Below, one piece after another: positions 1-6,482 of a stretch of 8,390 nt of DNA. The notes beneath the pieces were generated by a model. That model did not search any database and had not been told where the DNA came from. It saw only the letters and a program-made list of their open reading frames with translations. Source of the stretch: JBNKEI01 sp050288705 (GTDB lineage Bacteria > Myxococcota > Myxococcia > Myxococcales > UBA5297). The position numbers and the translations under genes are program-made. Numbering within the stretch: the first letter of the stretch is position 1; each line of letters opens with the position of its first letter. The stretch lies in NCBI GenBank assembly GCA_050288705.1, contig JBNKEI010000026.1:1-8390 (forward strand), given 5' to 3'.

Positions 1-349
1 GCTCTCGTAAAGGAAAAGCCACGTTTTCGAATACCGTCATGGAATCAAAAAGCGCGGCTGCTTGAAATACCATTCCAAATTTTCTGCGCACCTGATCTAA
101 TTGCCTCGCAGTCATGGGTACTAAATCTTGGCCCTCTACTAAGACCTTGCCAGTATCAGGCTTGAGCAAGCCAATCATGTGCTTCATTAACACAGTTTTA
201 CCTGATCCTGAACCTCCTAAAATAACTAAAATAGTTCCTCCTCGCACCGCCAGATTAATACCTTGCAGTACTTTATGCTCGCCAAACGACTTGGAAAGCC
301 CTTGAATTTCGATTATAAGAGGCGGTGAATGCGAATCGAAATTGCTCAT
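1..349 (-). CDS. mlaF: MlaF-like ABC transporter ATP-binding protein (3' part outside window)
   Basis: This is the N-terminal 116 residues of the ATPase that powers an Mla/MCE-type phospholipid transporter at the cytoplasmic face of the inner membrane. The sequence shows an ABC nucleotide-binding domain from about residue 11: 'LSKSFGEHKVLQGI', Walker A 'GGSGSGKT' (residues 45-52, Lys51) and the Q-loop 'MVFQAAALFDSMTVFENV' with Gln96. The 'AALFDSMTV' after the Q-loop is typical of the MlaF/Ttg2A branch rather than of generic importers. The signature motif, Walker B and H-loop lie beyond the left edge. The ATG at 347-349 begins 8 bases after the mlaE stop, with no strong ribosome binding site, so translational coupling to mlaE is likely (inference). 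The family assignment rests on these motifs and on the adjacent mlaE. Confidence 0.9.
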   Translation of the reverse strand, partial: MSNFDSHSPPLIIEIQGLSKSFGEHKVLQGINLAVRGGTILVILGGSGSGKTVLMKHMIGLLKPDTGKVLVEGQDLVPMTARQLDQVRRKFGMVFQAAALFDSMTVFENVAFPLRE

Positions 350-357
350 TGGCGTGA

Positions 358-1182
358 TCAAAGAAACGGTATAAGAATTACATCAAGAATATAATCAAAT
401 ACAAAAATAGCTACTGCAGTCAACACCATGGCTTGTGTAGTGGCTCTACCTACTCCTTTGGCTCCTCCGAGCGCATGAAAACCTTTGTAACAAGCAATAA
501 GGCTAACCAATAACCCAAAAAACGCGGCTTTGACCAGCCCCAGAGTAATGTCGGAAGGATCGACCCAAAAAGCGGTCTTGGACAAGAAGGTTCCCGCTGA
601 CAACCCTTCAACTGCAATAGCAATAGCGTAAGTTCCCAAAGCTCCTGCGCCATTGAATACCATGCACAATACCGGAGACATTACTACCCCCGCTACCACT
701 CGCGGAAGAATAAGATATTGCTTGGGGTCTACCGCCAGAGTTTCTAAGGCGTCTATTTGCTCGGTCACCCGCATAGTACCCAGCTCAGTACACATAGCTG
801 AACCTGCACGCATGGTAAGCATTAAGGCAGTGAATACCGGCGCAAGCTCACGGGTTATGGTCACAATAACCGTGGGACCAACCAAGCTTTCCGCGTCGAA
901 CATGGAAAAGGCAGCCATTGATTGTTTAGCAAATACCATGCCGGTAAACAATCCGGTTAGTCCTACCAAAGAGGTAGAACCCACTCCGACAAAGTCCATC
1001 TGCGCAAACAAAAGAGTAACCCGCCATGGCCGACGAAAAATGGTCGCCAGTAAACTCACTAGCAGGGTAACTAGTCCGCCTACGTCTTCAAAAAACCAAA
1101 GAAACCGGCTACCAACGCTCTCCACAAAAATACGGGCGGGCTCAGCAATGGCCTTTTCCATGGTCGCTTCTTTTTCTTCCAT
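358..1182 (-). CDS. mlaE: MlaE family lipid ABC transporter permease
   Basis: Integral inner-membrane permease of an Mla/MCE phospholipid transport system, which moves lipids between inner and outer membrane together with MlaF and an MCE-domain protein. The 274-residue length is normal for MlaE with a short N-terminal lead. Hydrophobic segments lie around residues 66-86, 103-123, 158-190, 212-232 and 250-273. The family's most conserved element is present at about 111-160: 'RELAPVFTALMLTMRAG', then 'ELGTMRVTEQIDALETLAV', then 'LPRVVAG'. The start at 1182 is preceded by GGAAG about 9 bases upstream. An alternative ATG at residue 8 (1159-1161) follows a GAAG-rich stretch and would also leave a full domain. 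mlaF follows after 8 bases. The MCE-domain substrate-binding gene is expected further left, outside the window. Confidence 0.94.
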   Translation of the reverse strand: MEEKEATMEKAIAEPARIFVESVGSRFLWFFEDVGGLVTLLVSLLATIFRRPWRVTLLFAQMDFVGVGSTSLVGLTGLFTGMVFAKQSMAAFSMFDAESLVGPTVIVTITRELAPVFTALMLTMRAGSAMCTELGTMRVTEQIDALETLAVDPKQYLILPRVVAGVVMSPVLCMVFNGAGALGTYAIAIAVEGLSAGTFLSKTAFWVDPSDITLGLVKAAFFGLLVSLIACYKGFHALGGAKGVGRATTQAMVLTAVAIFVFDYILDVILIPFL

Positions 1183-1201
1183 TTAAACAGCTTCCAGACC
1201 T

Positions 1202-1222
1202 TAGACAGTTTCTAGACAACTT
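1202..1222. repeat. 11-bp-period direct repeat upstream of mlaE
   Basis: Two 10-base copies, 'tagacagttt' (1202-1211) and 'tagacaactt' (1213-1222), match at 8 of 10 positions and repeat with an 11-base period, about one helical turn. They lie in the 64-base gap between the alr stop and the mlaE start. Same-face repeats can be a binding site for a tandem regulator, but with only two imperfect copies chance is a real possibility. Confidence 0.25.
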
Positions 1223-1246
1223 ACCTATTGCCCGGCTGCAAAAGCC

Positions 1247-2461
1247 TTACAACGCGGTCTCGTTTGGCCGCACCGGCACTCGGGGAACCCTAGCGCCTAG
1301 CGAACAAAAAATTTCGTAGGGAATAGTTTCGCAAAGTTCGGCCAGCTCTTCTACGCCTATCTGCGCGTCGGCCTGCTGGCCCAGTAGCACCACTTCATCA
1401 TGAACAGCTACTCCCACCACGTCAGTAACATCGACCATAATCATGTCCATGCACACGATTCCAACTATCGAAGCTCGCTGACCGCGGACCAGCACTTTTC
1501 CCCTATTCGACAGCTTGCGACTATATCCGTCAGCGTAACCGACTGGCAAAGTGGCAATTACACTCTCCCTAGCGGTGGTCCAAGTTCCTCCGTAACTGAT
1601 TGCCTCGCCTGGTTTTAGGCACCGGAGTTGGGTAATGGAGGTTTTCCAGGATAAGATGGGTCTCAAGTCGCAAAGGCCCTGCAAATGAGTCGCAGGCTGG
1701 ACCCCGTACAAAAGCAACCCTGGGCGTACCAGATTGCAACCGCTTTCCTGCGCTATTCTCTTGGTTTCCAAAGTGGCAGCGCTATTAGCAATATGCTTCC
1801 AGCGAACCTGGTGACCGGAAGCAGTGAGCGCTTGCTCAGCTTCGCGGAAGCGCTGTATTTGCAGGCCAGTATAAGAGTGGTCTTCTGAATCAGCCTTAGC
1901 CAAGTGAGTAAGCATTCCTTCCAGCAACACTCGGGGAGCTTGCTCTAACGTGCGCAAAAAAGCAGGCAACTCGTCAGCTAACAACCCTAGCCGATTCATA
2001 CCGGAGTTGATTTTCAGATGCACACGCGCGGTTCGTCCCAACTGCTGAGCAGCTTCCTGCAAGTACATTATCTGCTCTTGCGAGAAGACCACCGGAATTA
2101 GCCCCTGGTTCACGATTTGGGCGTAGTCGGAATAGGCTCCTCCGAGCACCAAAATATCGCTCCCAATTCCTGCTTGCCGCAGTTCCACGCCTTCTTCAAC
2201 CAGCGAAACCCCCAAAAAATCTACCCCTGCGTCTTCCAGAGTCTTGGCAATCAACACTGCGCCGTGGCCGTAGGCATTAGCTTTGAGTACTGCTAAAATA
2301 CGATTTCCCGAAGCAATTTTGCGTACTTGCAACAGGTTATAGAGCAAAGCATGAACATCAATTTGGGCAACGGTGGGGCGATTCGTGTGACTGCTGGTAT
2401 GATGACGACAAGTTGACCGAGCCTCAACAAGTTTCTTTTTCGATGTCTGTGGAAAACTCAT
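1247..2461 (-). CDS. alr: Alanine racemase (PLP-dependent)
   Basis: Interconverts L- and D-alanine in the cytoplasm and so supplies D-Ala for peptidoglycan. With the ATG at 2459-2461 the protein has 404 residues. The PLP-binding lysine is Lys60 in 'AVLKANAYGHG', and the catalytic tyrosine on the other face is Tyr290 in 'AISYGGTW'. Other family motifs are 'NSGMNRLG' (152-159), 'HIANSAA' (223-229), 'RPGLLLYG' (246-253), 'VGYADGYSR' (307-315) and 'GIVCMDMIMVDVTD' (334-347). The frame extends 12 codons further to a TTG at 2497. The ATG is preferred because GAGG (plus-strand 2471-2474) sits about 9 bases before it. Even so, about 28 residues precede the usual family start near 'RPTVAQID', an unusual Ser/Lys/His-rich lead. 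It is followed after 64 bases by mlaE on the same strand. Confidence 0.95.
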   Translation of the reverse strand: MSFPQTSKKKLVEARSTCRHHTSSHTNRPTVAQIDVHALLYNLLQVRKIASGNRILAVLKANAYGHGAVLIAKTLEDAGVDFLGVSLVEEGVELRQAGIGSDILVLGGAYSDYAQIVNQGLIPVVFSQEQIMYLQEAAQQLGRTARVHLKINSGMNRLGLLADELPAFLRTLEQAPRVLLEGMLTHLAKADSEDHSYTGLQIQRFREAEQALTASGHQVRWKHIANSAATLETKRIAQESGCNLVRPGLLLYGVQPATHLQGLCDLRPILSWKTSITQLRCLKPGEAISYGGTWTTARESVIATLPVGYADGYSRKLSNRGKVLVRGQRASIVGIVCMDMIMVDVTDVVGVAVHDEVVLLGQQADAQIGVEELAELCETIPYEIFCSLGARVPRVPVRPNETAL

Positions 2462-2470
2462 GTTCACTGG

Positions 2471-2474
2471 CCTC
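2471..2474 (-). promoter_or_regulatory. Ribosome binding site deciding the alr start
   Basis: On the minus strand the sequence reads GAGG, nine bases before the ATG at 2459-2461. No comparable site was seen before the upstream TTG at 2495-2497. This favours the 404-residue over the 416-residue product. Confidence 0.5.
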
Positions 2475-2555
2475 AAACAACCAAAAGCTCTCTTCAAACA
2501 CCAGCAGTCTGACTAAACAATGCACCATAATGCAAGAAAGCACGTTGCACTTAGC

Positions 2556-2575
2556 GAATCATGTACGAATGATTC
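2556..2575. promoter_or_regulatory. Perfect inverted repeat in the divergent alr / zinc-ribbon gene intergenic region
   Basis: The arms GAATCAT (2556-2562) and ATGATTC (2569-2575) are perfect reverse complements separated by six bases. The plus strand continues with TTTTC. The repeat sits between two divergently transcribed genes, 94 bases before alr and 51 before the plus-strand gene, where an operator would be expected. A weak terminator is the alternative, but no gene ends into it and the T-run is short. I could not identify convincing -35/-10 boxes for either gene. Confidence 0.4.
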
Positions 2576-2626
2576 TTTTCAGAAGAGCACATATGTACTA
2601 GGTTCGCACGCCTTTCTGGAGGATGT

Positions 2627-3103
2627 ATGGCAGAGCCGAAAGTAGGTGGAGAAGTCGATTCATTTTGTACAAAATGCAAGCTAATTCTTGCGCACACGGT
2701 AATTGCGGTCTGGGCTGGTGAAATCAAAAGGGTGCGCTGCAACACCTGTATGGGAGAACATGCTTATCGCAGAGCAGAACCGGGAAGTAGCGCTAAAATC
2801 GGTCCCCTTACCAATGGGAAATCACCCAAGGCCAAAGCGCCCCCCAAGACCTCGGAGAAAAAGCATAATGTTTCCAATTACGAAGAGCTTATTGCCCACA
2901 AAAATCGAGCTACCGCTCGGCAATATGGCATTCGAGAACGCTATGCCGAGGGAGACCTAATCCAGCATCCATCATTTGGGCTAGGGATAGTTATGGCGGT
3001 CAGGGAAACGGAGAAAATTGATGTCTTATTCTCCAATGCCAGCAAAACTTTGCTTCATAACAAAGGCGCTGCGCCTACCTTTTCCAGCCGCCCAGTGCAG
3101 TAA
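2627..3103 (+). CDS. Conserved hypothetical protein: N-terminal two-CxxC motif, C-terminal SH3-like domain
   Basis: A 158-residue, probably cytoplasmic protein of unknown function. Residues 11-45 contain two CxxC pairs, Cys14/Cys17 ('FCTKCKL') and Cys38/Cys41 ('RCNTCMG'), 20 residues apart, a pattern expected to bind one zinc ion as a ribbon. Residues 50-85 are a Lys/Pro/Ser-rich linker. Residues 105-146 ('RYAEGDLIQHPSFGLGIVM' and 'KIDVLFSNASKTLLH') look like the small beta-barrel of CarD/UvrD-C-terminal/Tudor-like type, often a protein or nucleic-acid contact module. No signal peptide or membrane segment is visible. The start is supported by GGAGGA at 2618-2623, three bases before the ATG. 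The gene diverges from alr and converges on lon with a 47-base gap in which I see no clear terminator. I associate this architecture with Myxococcota and relatives (from memory). A role in transcription or DNA binding is inference. Confidence 0.82.
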   Translation: MAEPKVGGEVDSFCTKCKLILAHTVIAVWAGEIKRVRCNTCMGEHAYRRAEPGSSAKIGPLTNGKSPKAKAPPKTSEKKHNVSNYEELIAHKNRATARQYGIRERYAEGDLIQHPSFGLGIVMAVRETEKIDVLFSNASKTLLHNKGAAPTFSSRPVQ

Positions 3104-3150
3104 CAAGCAAGTGACACTCGGTAAAACCAACGAACAGGAGGCGATTCTTC

Positions 3151-5649
3151 TTAGTGCATGGTTGGCGCCTCCCCGATTGGTTCCTTTTCTTCCGGCTCTT
3201 TTTCTTCCTGCATAGTAAACAAGTCGGCAATCGCCTCTTCTACCGAGTCTATGGGTACAAAATGAATTGCCTTGCGCACCTCCGCTGGAACCTCTTCCAA
3301 ATCGCCTTCGTTGCGCTGAGGGAAAAGCACGCGACGTACTCCCGCCCGGTAGGCAGCCAACACTTTTTCGCGCACACCACCTACCGGCAGCACCTTCCCA
3401 CGCAAGGTTATTTCTCCGGTCATTCCCACATCGTTAGGCAAACGTTTGCTCGCCGCCAAGGAGGCCAATACTGCCACCAAAGCTAGCCCGGCTGAAGGGC
3501 CGTCTTTGGGGGTTGCTCCCGCGGGCACATGTACATGAATTGCCTTTCCCTGAAACACTTCTGCTTGAACTCCAAATTGGGAAAGATTAGCGCGCAGATA
3601 ACTCAAAGCCGCCTGAGCGGATTCGCGCATCACTTCTCCCAGCATTCCGGTGAGGATCAACTTTTCTTCCTGGCTAGACATCATGGTGGCTTCTACAAAA
3701 AGAATTTCTCCGCCAGCAGGAGTCCAAGCTAAACCAGTGGCCACTCCCGGCCTATCAATGCGCTGAGCTAACTCGTTAAAGTAGCGAGGTGGCCCCAACA
3801 AAGAAGGCAATTGGTCAGCGGTTACCGCCAAGGGAGGCTTGGTACCCTCGGCAACCTTGCGCGCCATTTTTCGAATCACCGCGGTTAAATTGCGTTCAAG
3901 ATTACGCACTCCCGCTTCTCGGGTGTATTCACGCACAATCCGACGAATAAGATCGTCTTCTACTTGTAATTCGTCGAATTGTAGTCCGCTAGCTTTTAGC
4001 CCCCGAGGAAATAGGAATCGACGCGCAATTTCTAGTTTTTCGCTTTCCACATACCCCGGTAAAGCAATTACTTCCAAACGGTCAAGTAAAGCCGGCGGAA
4101 TAGTTTCAGTCATATTGGCGGTGCAAACAAAGAGCACTTGCGATAAATCAAAAGAAACCCCTAAATAAGTATCCACAAAAGCATGATTTTGAGCCGGATC
4201 AAGCACCTCCAACAAAGCTGCCGCCGGGTCGCCATGAAATCCAACTCCTAATTTATCTACCTCATCCAACATAAAAACCGGATCAGCGGTTTCTGCCCGG
4301 CGAATAGCTTGCAAAATTCGCCCAGGCATTGCTCCAATATAGGTTCGCCTATGTCCCCGAATTTCTGCCTCATCATGAATTCCCCCCAAACTAATGCGCA
4401 CGAATTTACGTCCCATGGCTTTGGCAATAGATTGTCCCAATGAGGTTTTTCCCACCCCTGGCGCGCCTATTAAGCATAATAATGGCTCTCTACGAGATTC
4501 GTCTCCTTTGGATTTCGTGACTGAAAATGGCGCTTCTGCTCCAGAAAGAATTCGCTGGGCCAGTCGATCTTCGCGTAATTTTTTTACTGCCAAGTACTCT
4601 AAAAGGCGGTCCTTAATTTTTTCCAAATCGTAATGGTCTTCGTCCAATACTTGTTTGGCCTTTCCCACATCAAGGTCTCCCCCAGTGGTTTTGCTCCAGG
4701 GTAGCGAGGCCATCCATTCCAAATAGGTGCGAATCATTCCATGTTCTGGCGATGCCTCGGGAAGTCGCTCTAACCGACGCAATTCCCGTTGCGCTTCTTT
4801 TTCCGCCTCTTCCGGCATTCCCGCGCTGGCAAGTTTTTTTCGCAAATCATTAAATTCGCCTTCGCCATCTTCTTCTTCCCCCAGCTCGCGCTGAATAGTA
4901 CGCATTTGTTCCCTTAAAAAGTATTCTTTCTGCGCTTTTCCCATTTCTTCACGGGTTTTATCGGCCAAACGGTGCCCAATTTCCCGCACCATTACCTCGT
5001 GCTGCAAAATTCCTATTAGTTTGCGGAATTTGCTGGGAATAGGGTTCAGTTCTAAAATATCCTGCCGATCACCTAGATTCAGAGGCGCAGTGGAAGCGAT
5101 TTGGTATATAACCTCTAAGGGGTCAGAAATACTGTCCACCGCCGCAGCAAATTCATTTGGCAGCTCCGGAATAAGCGCAACTAGGCGTACAAAAAGCTCG
5201 CGGACAGCACGGGAAAGCGCTTCCACTTCAATTCCGGAATGATTGCTTTCGGGAAGCTGGCGCAGCCTAGCCACGAAATATGGTTCGACCTGAACTATTT
5301 CGTCCAGTTTAGCACGGGTCAGTCCTTGCAAAATAATGCGCATGGAACCATCGGGAGTGCGCAAAAGTTGGTGAATTACACAAACCGACCCTACCTGAAA
5401 AAGATCCTCGGCATTCCTGGCAGGCCCCTGACCGTAACGCTGCGCCACCACGGTTACTAGCCTACCGCTACGCATGACTTCTTCTACTAAGCGAATAGAT
5501 CTTTCCTGTCCAATAGCCAAAGGAGCAATCGCCATGGGAAAAACCACCGTATCTCTCAAGGGAAGAACGGGCAGTCGTTCAGGAACAGCTTCTAGGCCAC
5601 TAAAATCAGAAAGTGTAGGGTCTTGCATATCCTTGGGATCATCAGGCAT
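3151..5649 (-). CDS. lon: ATP-dependent Lon protease (LonA type)
   Basis: Cytoplasmic AAA+ serine protease that degrades misfolded and short-lived regulatory proteins. At 832 residues it is slightly longer than typical LonA. Domains in order: N-terminal substrate-binding domain (about 24-220, beginning 'RLPVLPLRDTVVFP'); charged coiled-coil linker (about 225-320, with 'QKEYFLREQMRTIQRELGE'); AAA+ module with Walker A 'GAPGVGKT' (395-402, Lys401) and Walker B 'FMLDEVDKL' (Asp462, Glu463); and the proteolytic domain with catalytic Ser719 in 'KDGPSAG' and Lys762 in 'GGVREKVLAA'. The Ser-Lys spacing of 43 equals that of E. coli Lon (679/722). The C-terminus is an acidic Glu/Lys/Pro tail (814-832). 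The ATG is supported by AGGAGA seven bases upstream. No intact sigma-32 consensus was found in the leader, so heat-shock control is not shown. The gene appears intact and monocistronic. Confidence 0.97.
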   Translation of the reverse strand: MPDDPKDMQDPTLSDFSGLEAVPERLPVLPLRDTVVFPMAIAPLAIGQERSIRLVEEVMRSGRLVTVVAQRYGQGPARNAEDLFQVGSVCVIHQLLRTPDGSMRIILQGLTRAKLDEIVQVEPYFVARLRQLPESNHSGIEVEALSRAVRELFVRLVALIPELPNEFAAAVDSISDPLEVIYQIASTAPLNLGDRQDILELNPIPSKFRKLIGILQHEVMVREIGHRLADKTREEMGKAQKEYFLREQMRTIQRELGEEEDGEGEFNDLRKKLASAGMPEEAEKEAQRELRRLERLPEASPEHGMIRTYLEWMASLPWSKTTGGDLDVGKAKQVLDEDHYDLEKIKDRLLEYLAVKKLREDRLAQRILSGAEAPFSVTKSKGDESRREPLLCLIGAPGVGKTSLGQSIAKAMGRKFVRISLGGIHDEAEIRGHRRTYIGAMPGRILQAIRRAETADPVFMLDEVDKLGVGFHGDPAAALLEVLDPAQNHAFVDTYLGVSFDLSQVLFVCTANMTETIPPALLDRLEVIALPGYVESEKLEIARRFLFPRGLKASGLQFDELQVEDDLIRRIVREYTREAGVRNLERNLTAVIRKMARKVAEGTKPPLAVTADQLPSLLGPPRYFNELAQRIDRPGVATGLAWTPAGGEILFVEATMMSSQEEKLILTGMLGEVMRESAQAALSYLRANLSQFGVQAEVFQGKAIHVHVPAGATPKDGPSAGLALVAVLASLAASKRLPNDVGMTGEITLRGKVLPVGGVREKVLAAYRAGVRRVLFPQRNEGDLEEVPAEVRKAIHFVPIDSVEEAIADLFTMQEEKEPEEKEPIGEAPTMH

Positions 5650-5656
5650 AGTCTTG

Positions 5657-5662
5657 TCTCCT
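5657..5662 (-). promoter_or_regulatory. Ribosome binding site of lon
   Basis: On the minus strand AGGAGA lies seven bases before the ATG at 5647-5649. It is the strongest Shine-Dalgarno match in the window along with that of the gene at 2627, and it fixes the lon start. Confidence 0.75.
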
Positions 5663-5856
5663 ATTCAAGAATGGGACTGCCGGCGGATTCAGGCATCAAA
5701 AAATGCCGCAATTTCCTGCTCTGGCGCCTTTGGCCTCGAAAAAGCCAAGGAATACCGGCGTCACTCATCTAGACAGAAAACGATCTAGGAGCAGACAACC
5801 CACTTGTCACCTGCTTGGTAAATGGCCAGTTTTCCAAGCTTGCGACGAAGAATTCC

Positions 5857-6113
5857 ATGCGTCAAACATCGTTCGGACCTAGCGTCTGGTCGGGAATTGG
5901 TCTAGGACTGGCGACTAGCCTGCCGGTTATCGCCATTTTTTCCATGGGCCATCTGGAGCCATGGGGTTGCTAAAAACTCGACCAAGAAGCCAGTCTTAGA
6001 CAAGAAGTGTGCGCCCTTGCTCTCTTGGTAAAAGAATTTTAGTAGGAACGCGGGCTTTTGAACGTGGTAATCCGGTTGAATACAACCCAAGAGGGACCCT
6101 AATTGCCGTCACT
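5857..6113 (+). pseudogene. Possible decayed gene remnant, unidentified
   Basis: Two short open segments look more protein-like than random. The first (5857-5973, 38 codons) starts with ATG and has a membrane-like stretch 'GIGLGLATSLPVIAIFS' before a TAA. The same frame stays open after that stop to 6042. The second (6000-6113, another frame) reads 'RILVGTRAFERGNPVEY' and 'NPRGTLIAVTR' before a stop. One nonsense change and one frameshift would join them into a small protein with a membrane segment. I do not recognise the family, and chance open frames of this size are common, so this is a tentative call. Confidence 0.2.
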
Positions 6114-6482
6114 AGGTAAGCACTCGAAACCTCTCGATACGACATGCTGGGTTTGGGAAAATTGCTTCGCCAAATGGATTATCGGAACTGCATGAAAATT
6201 GCAGATAAAACTTAAAAAACATCTGATTGTGCAACCATTTTAGGAAGAAGAAATAAAAATTACTTGTGAGCACTTGCTGTTAGGCGATTTCGCGAGGATT
6301 GAACCGTATAGAATAAAAAGGCATTCAAATTCGCATCCAAACATGCTACAAATAATATCTGAACTTACCCAGACCACCACGTGAAGTTCTTAGGATCAAC
6401 AGGAAATTCTTGAAATATCTAACTACTCGGTCCTGAAAAAACAGCCATATGCAGTCTAACAAATATTCGGTCTTTGCCCCTA

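Larger units (their letters stand above)
5650..6482. other. Intergenic stretch between lon and the effector-like gene
   Basis: About 830 bases with no convincing intact gene. The lon-proximal part serves as the lon leader and contains an imperfect hairpin (arms near 5727-5734 and 5744-5750, nine-base loop, one bulged base). Around 5857-6113 there are two short open segments in different frames, listed separately as a possible remnant. From about 6114 to 6482 the DNA is AT-richer. It has one weak hairpin (CTGCA 6188-6192 and TGCAG 6200-6204) followed by A-rich sequence, and I see no tRNA, insertion sequence ends or clear promoter. The promoter of the effector-like gene should lie in the last 200 bases but I could not place it. 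A long, poorly conserved-looking spacer next to an accessory gene is consistent with an insertion site (inference). Confidence 0.55.

Noticed and set aside
653..1186. A 177-codon plus-strand open frame
   Set aside because: It lies wholly antisense to mlaE, which carries all family motifs, and its translation shows no recognisable domain.
3104..3150. Bidirectional terminator between the converging zinc-ribbon gene and lon
   Set aside because: No hairpin with a T-run could be found in the 47-base gap on either strand.
5902..6090. A 62-codon minus-strand open frame in the lon-effector spacer
   Set aside because: No recognisable motif, no ribosome binding site, and it overlaps the more protein-like plus-strand segments; probably chance.
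6280..6310. GGATTGAACC, resembling the T-arm of a tRNA on the minus strand
   Set aside because: The flanking bases do not form a T-stem and no acceptor or anticodon stem can be drawn around it.
6200..6482. A Hrp/PIP-type type III effector promoter box (TTCG pairs) upstream of the effector-like gene
   Set aside because: TTCG occurs near 6330 and 6466, but neither has a second TTCG at the required spacing.
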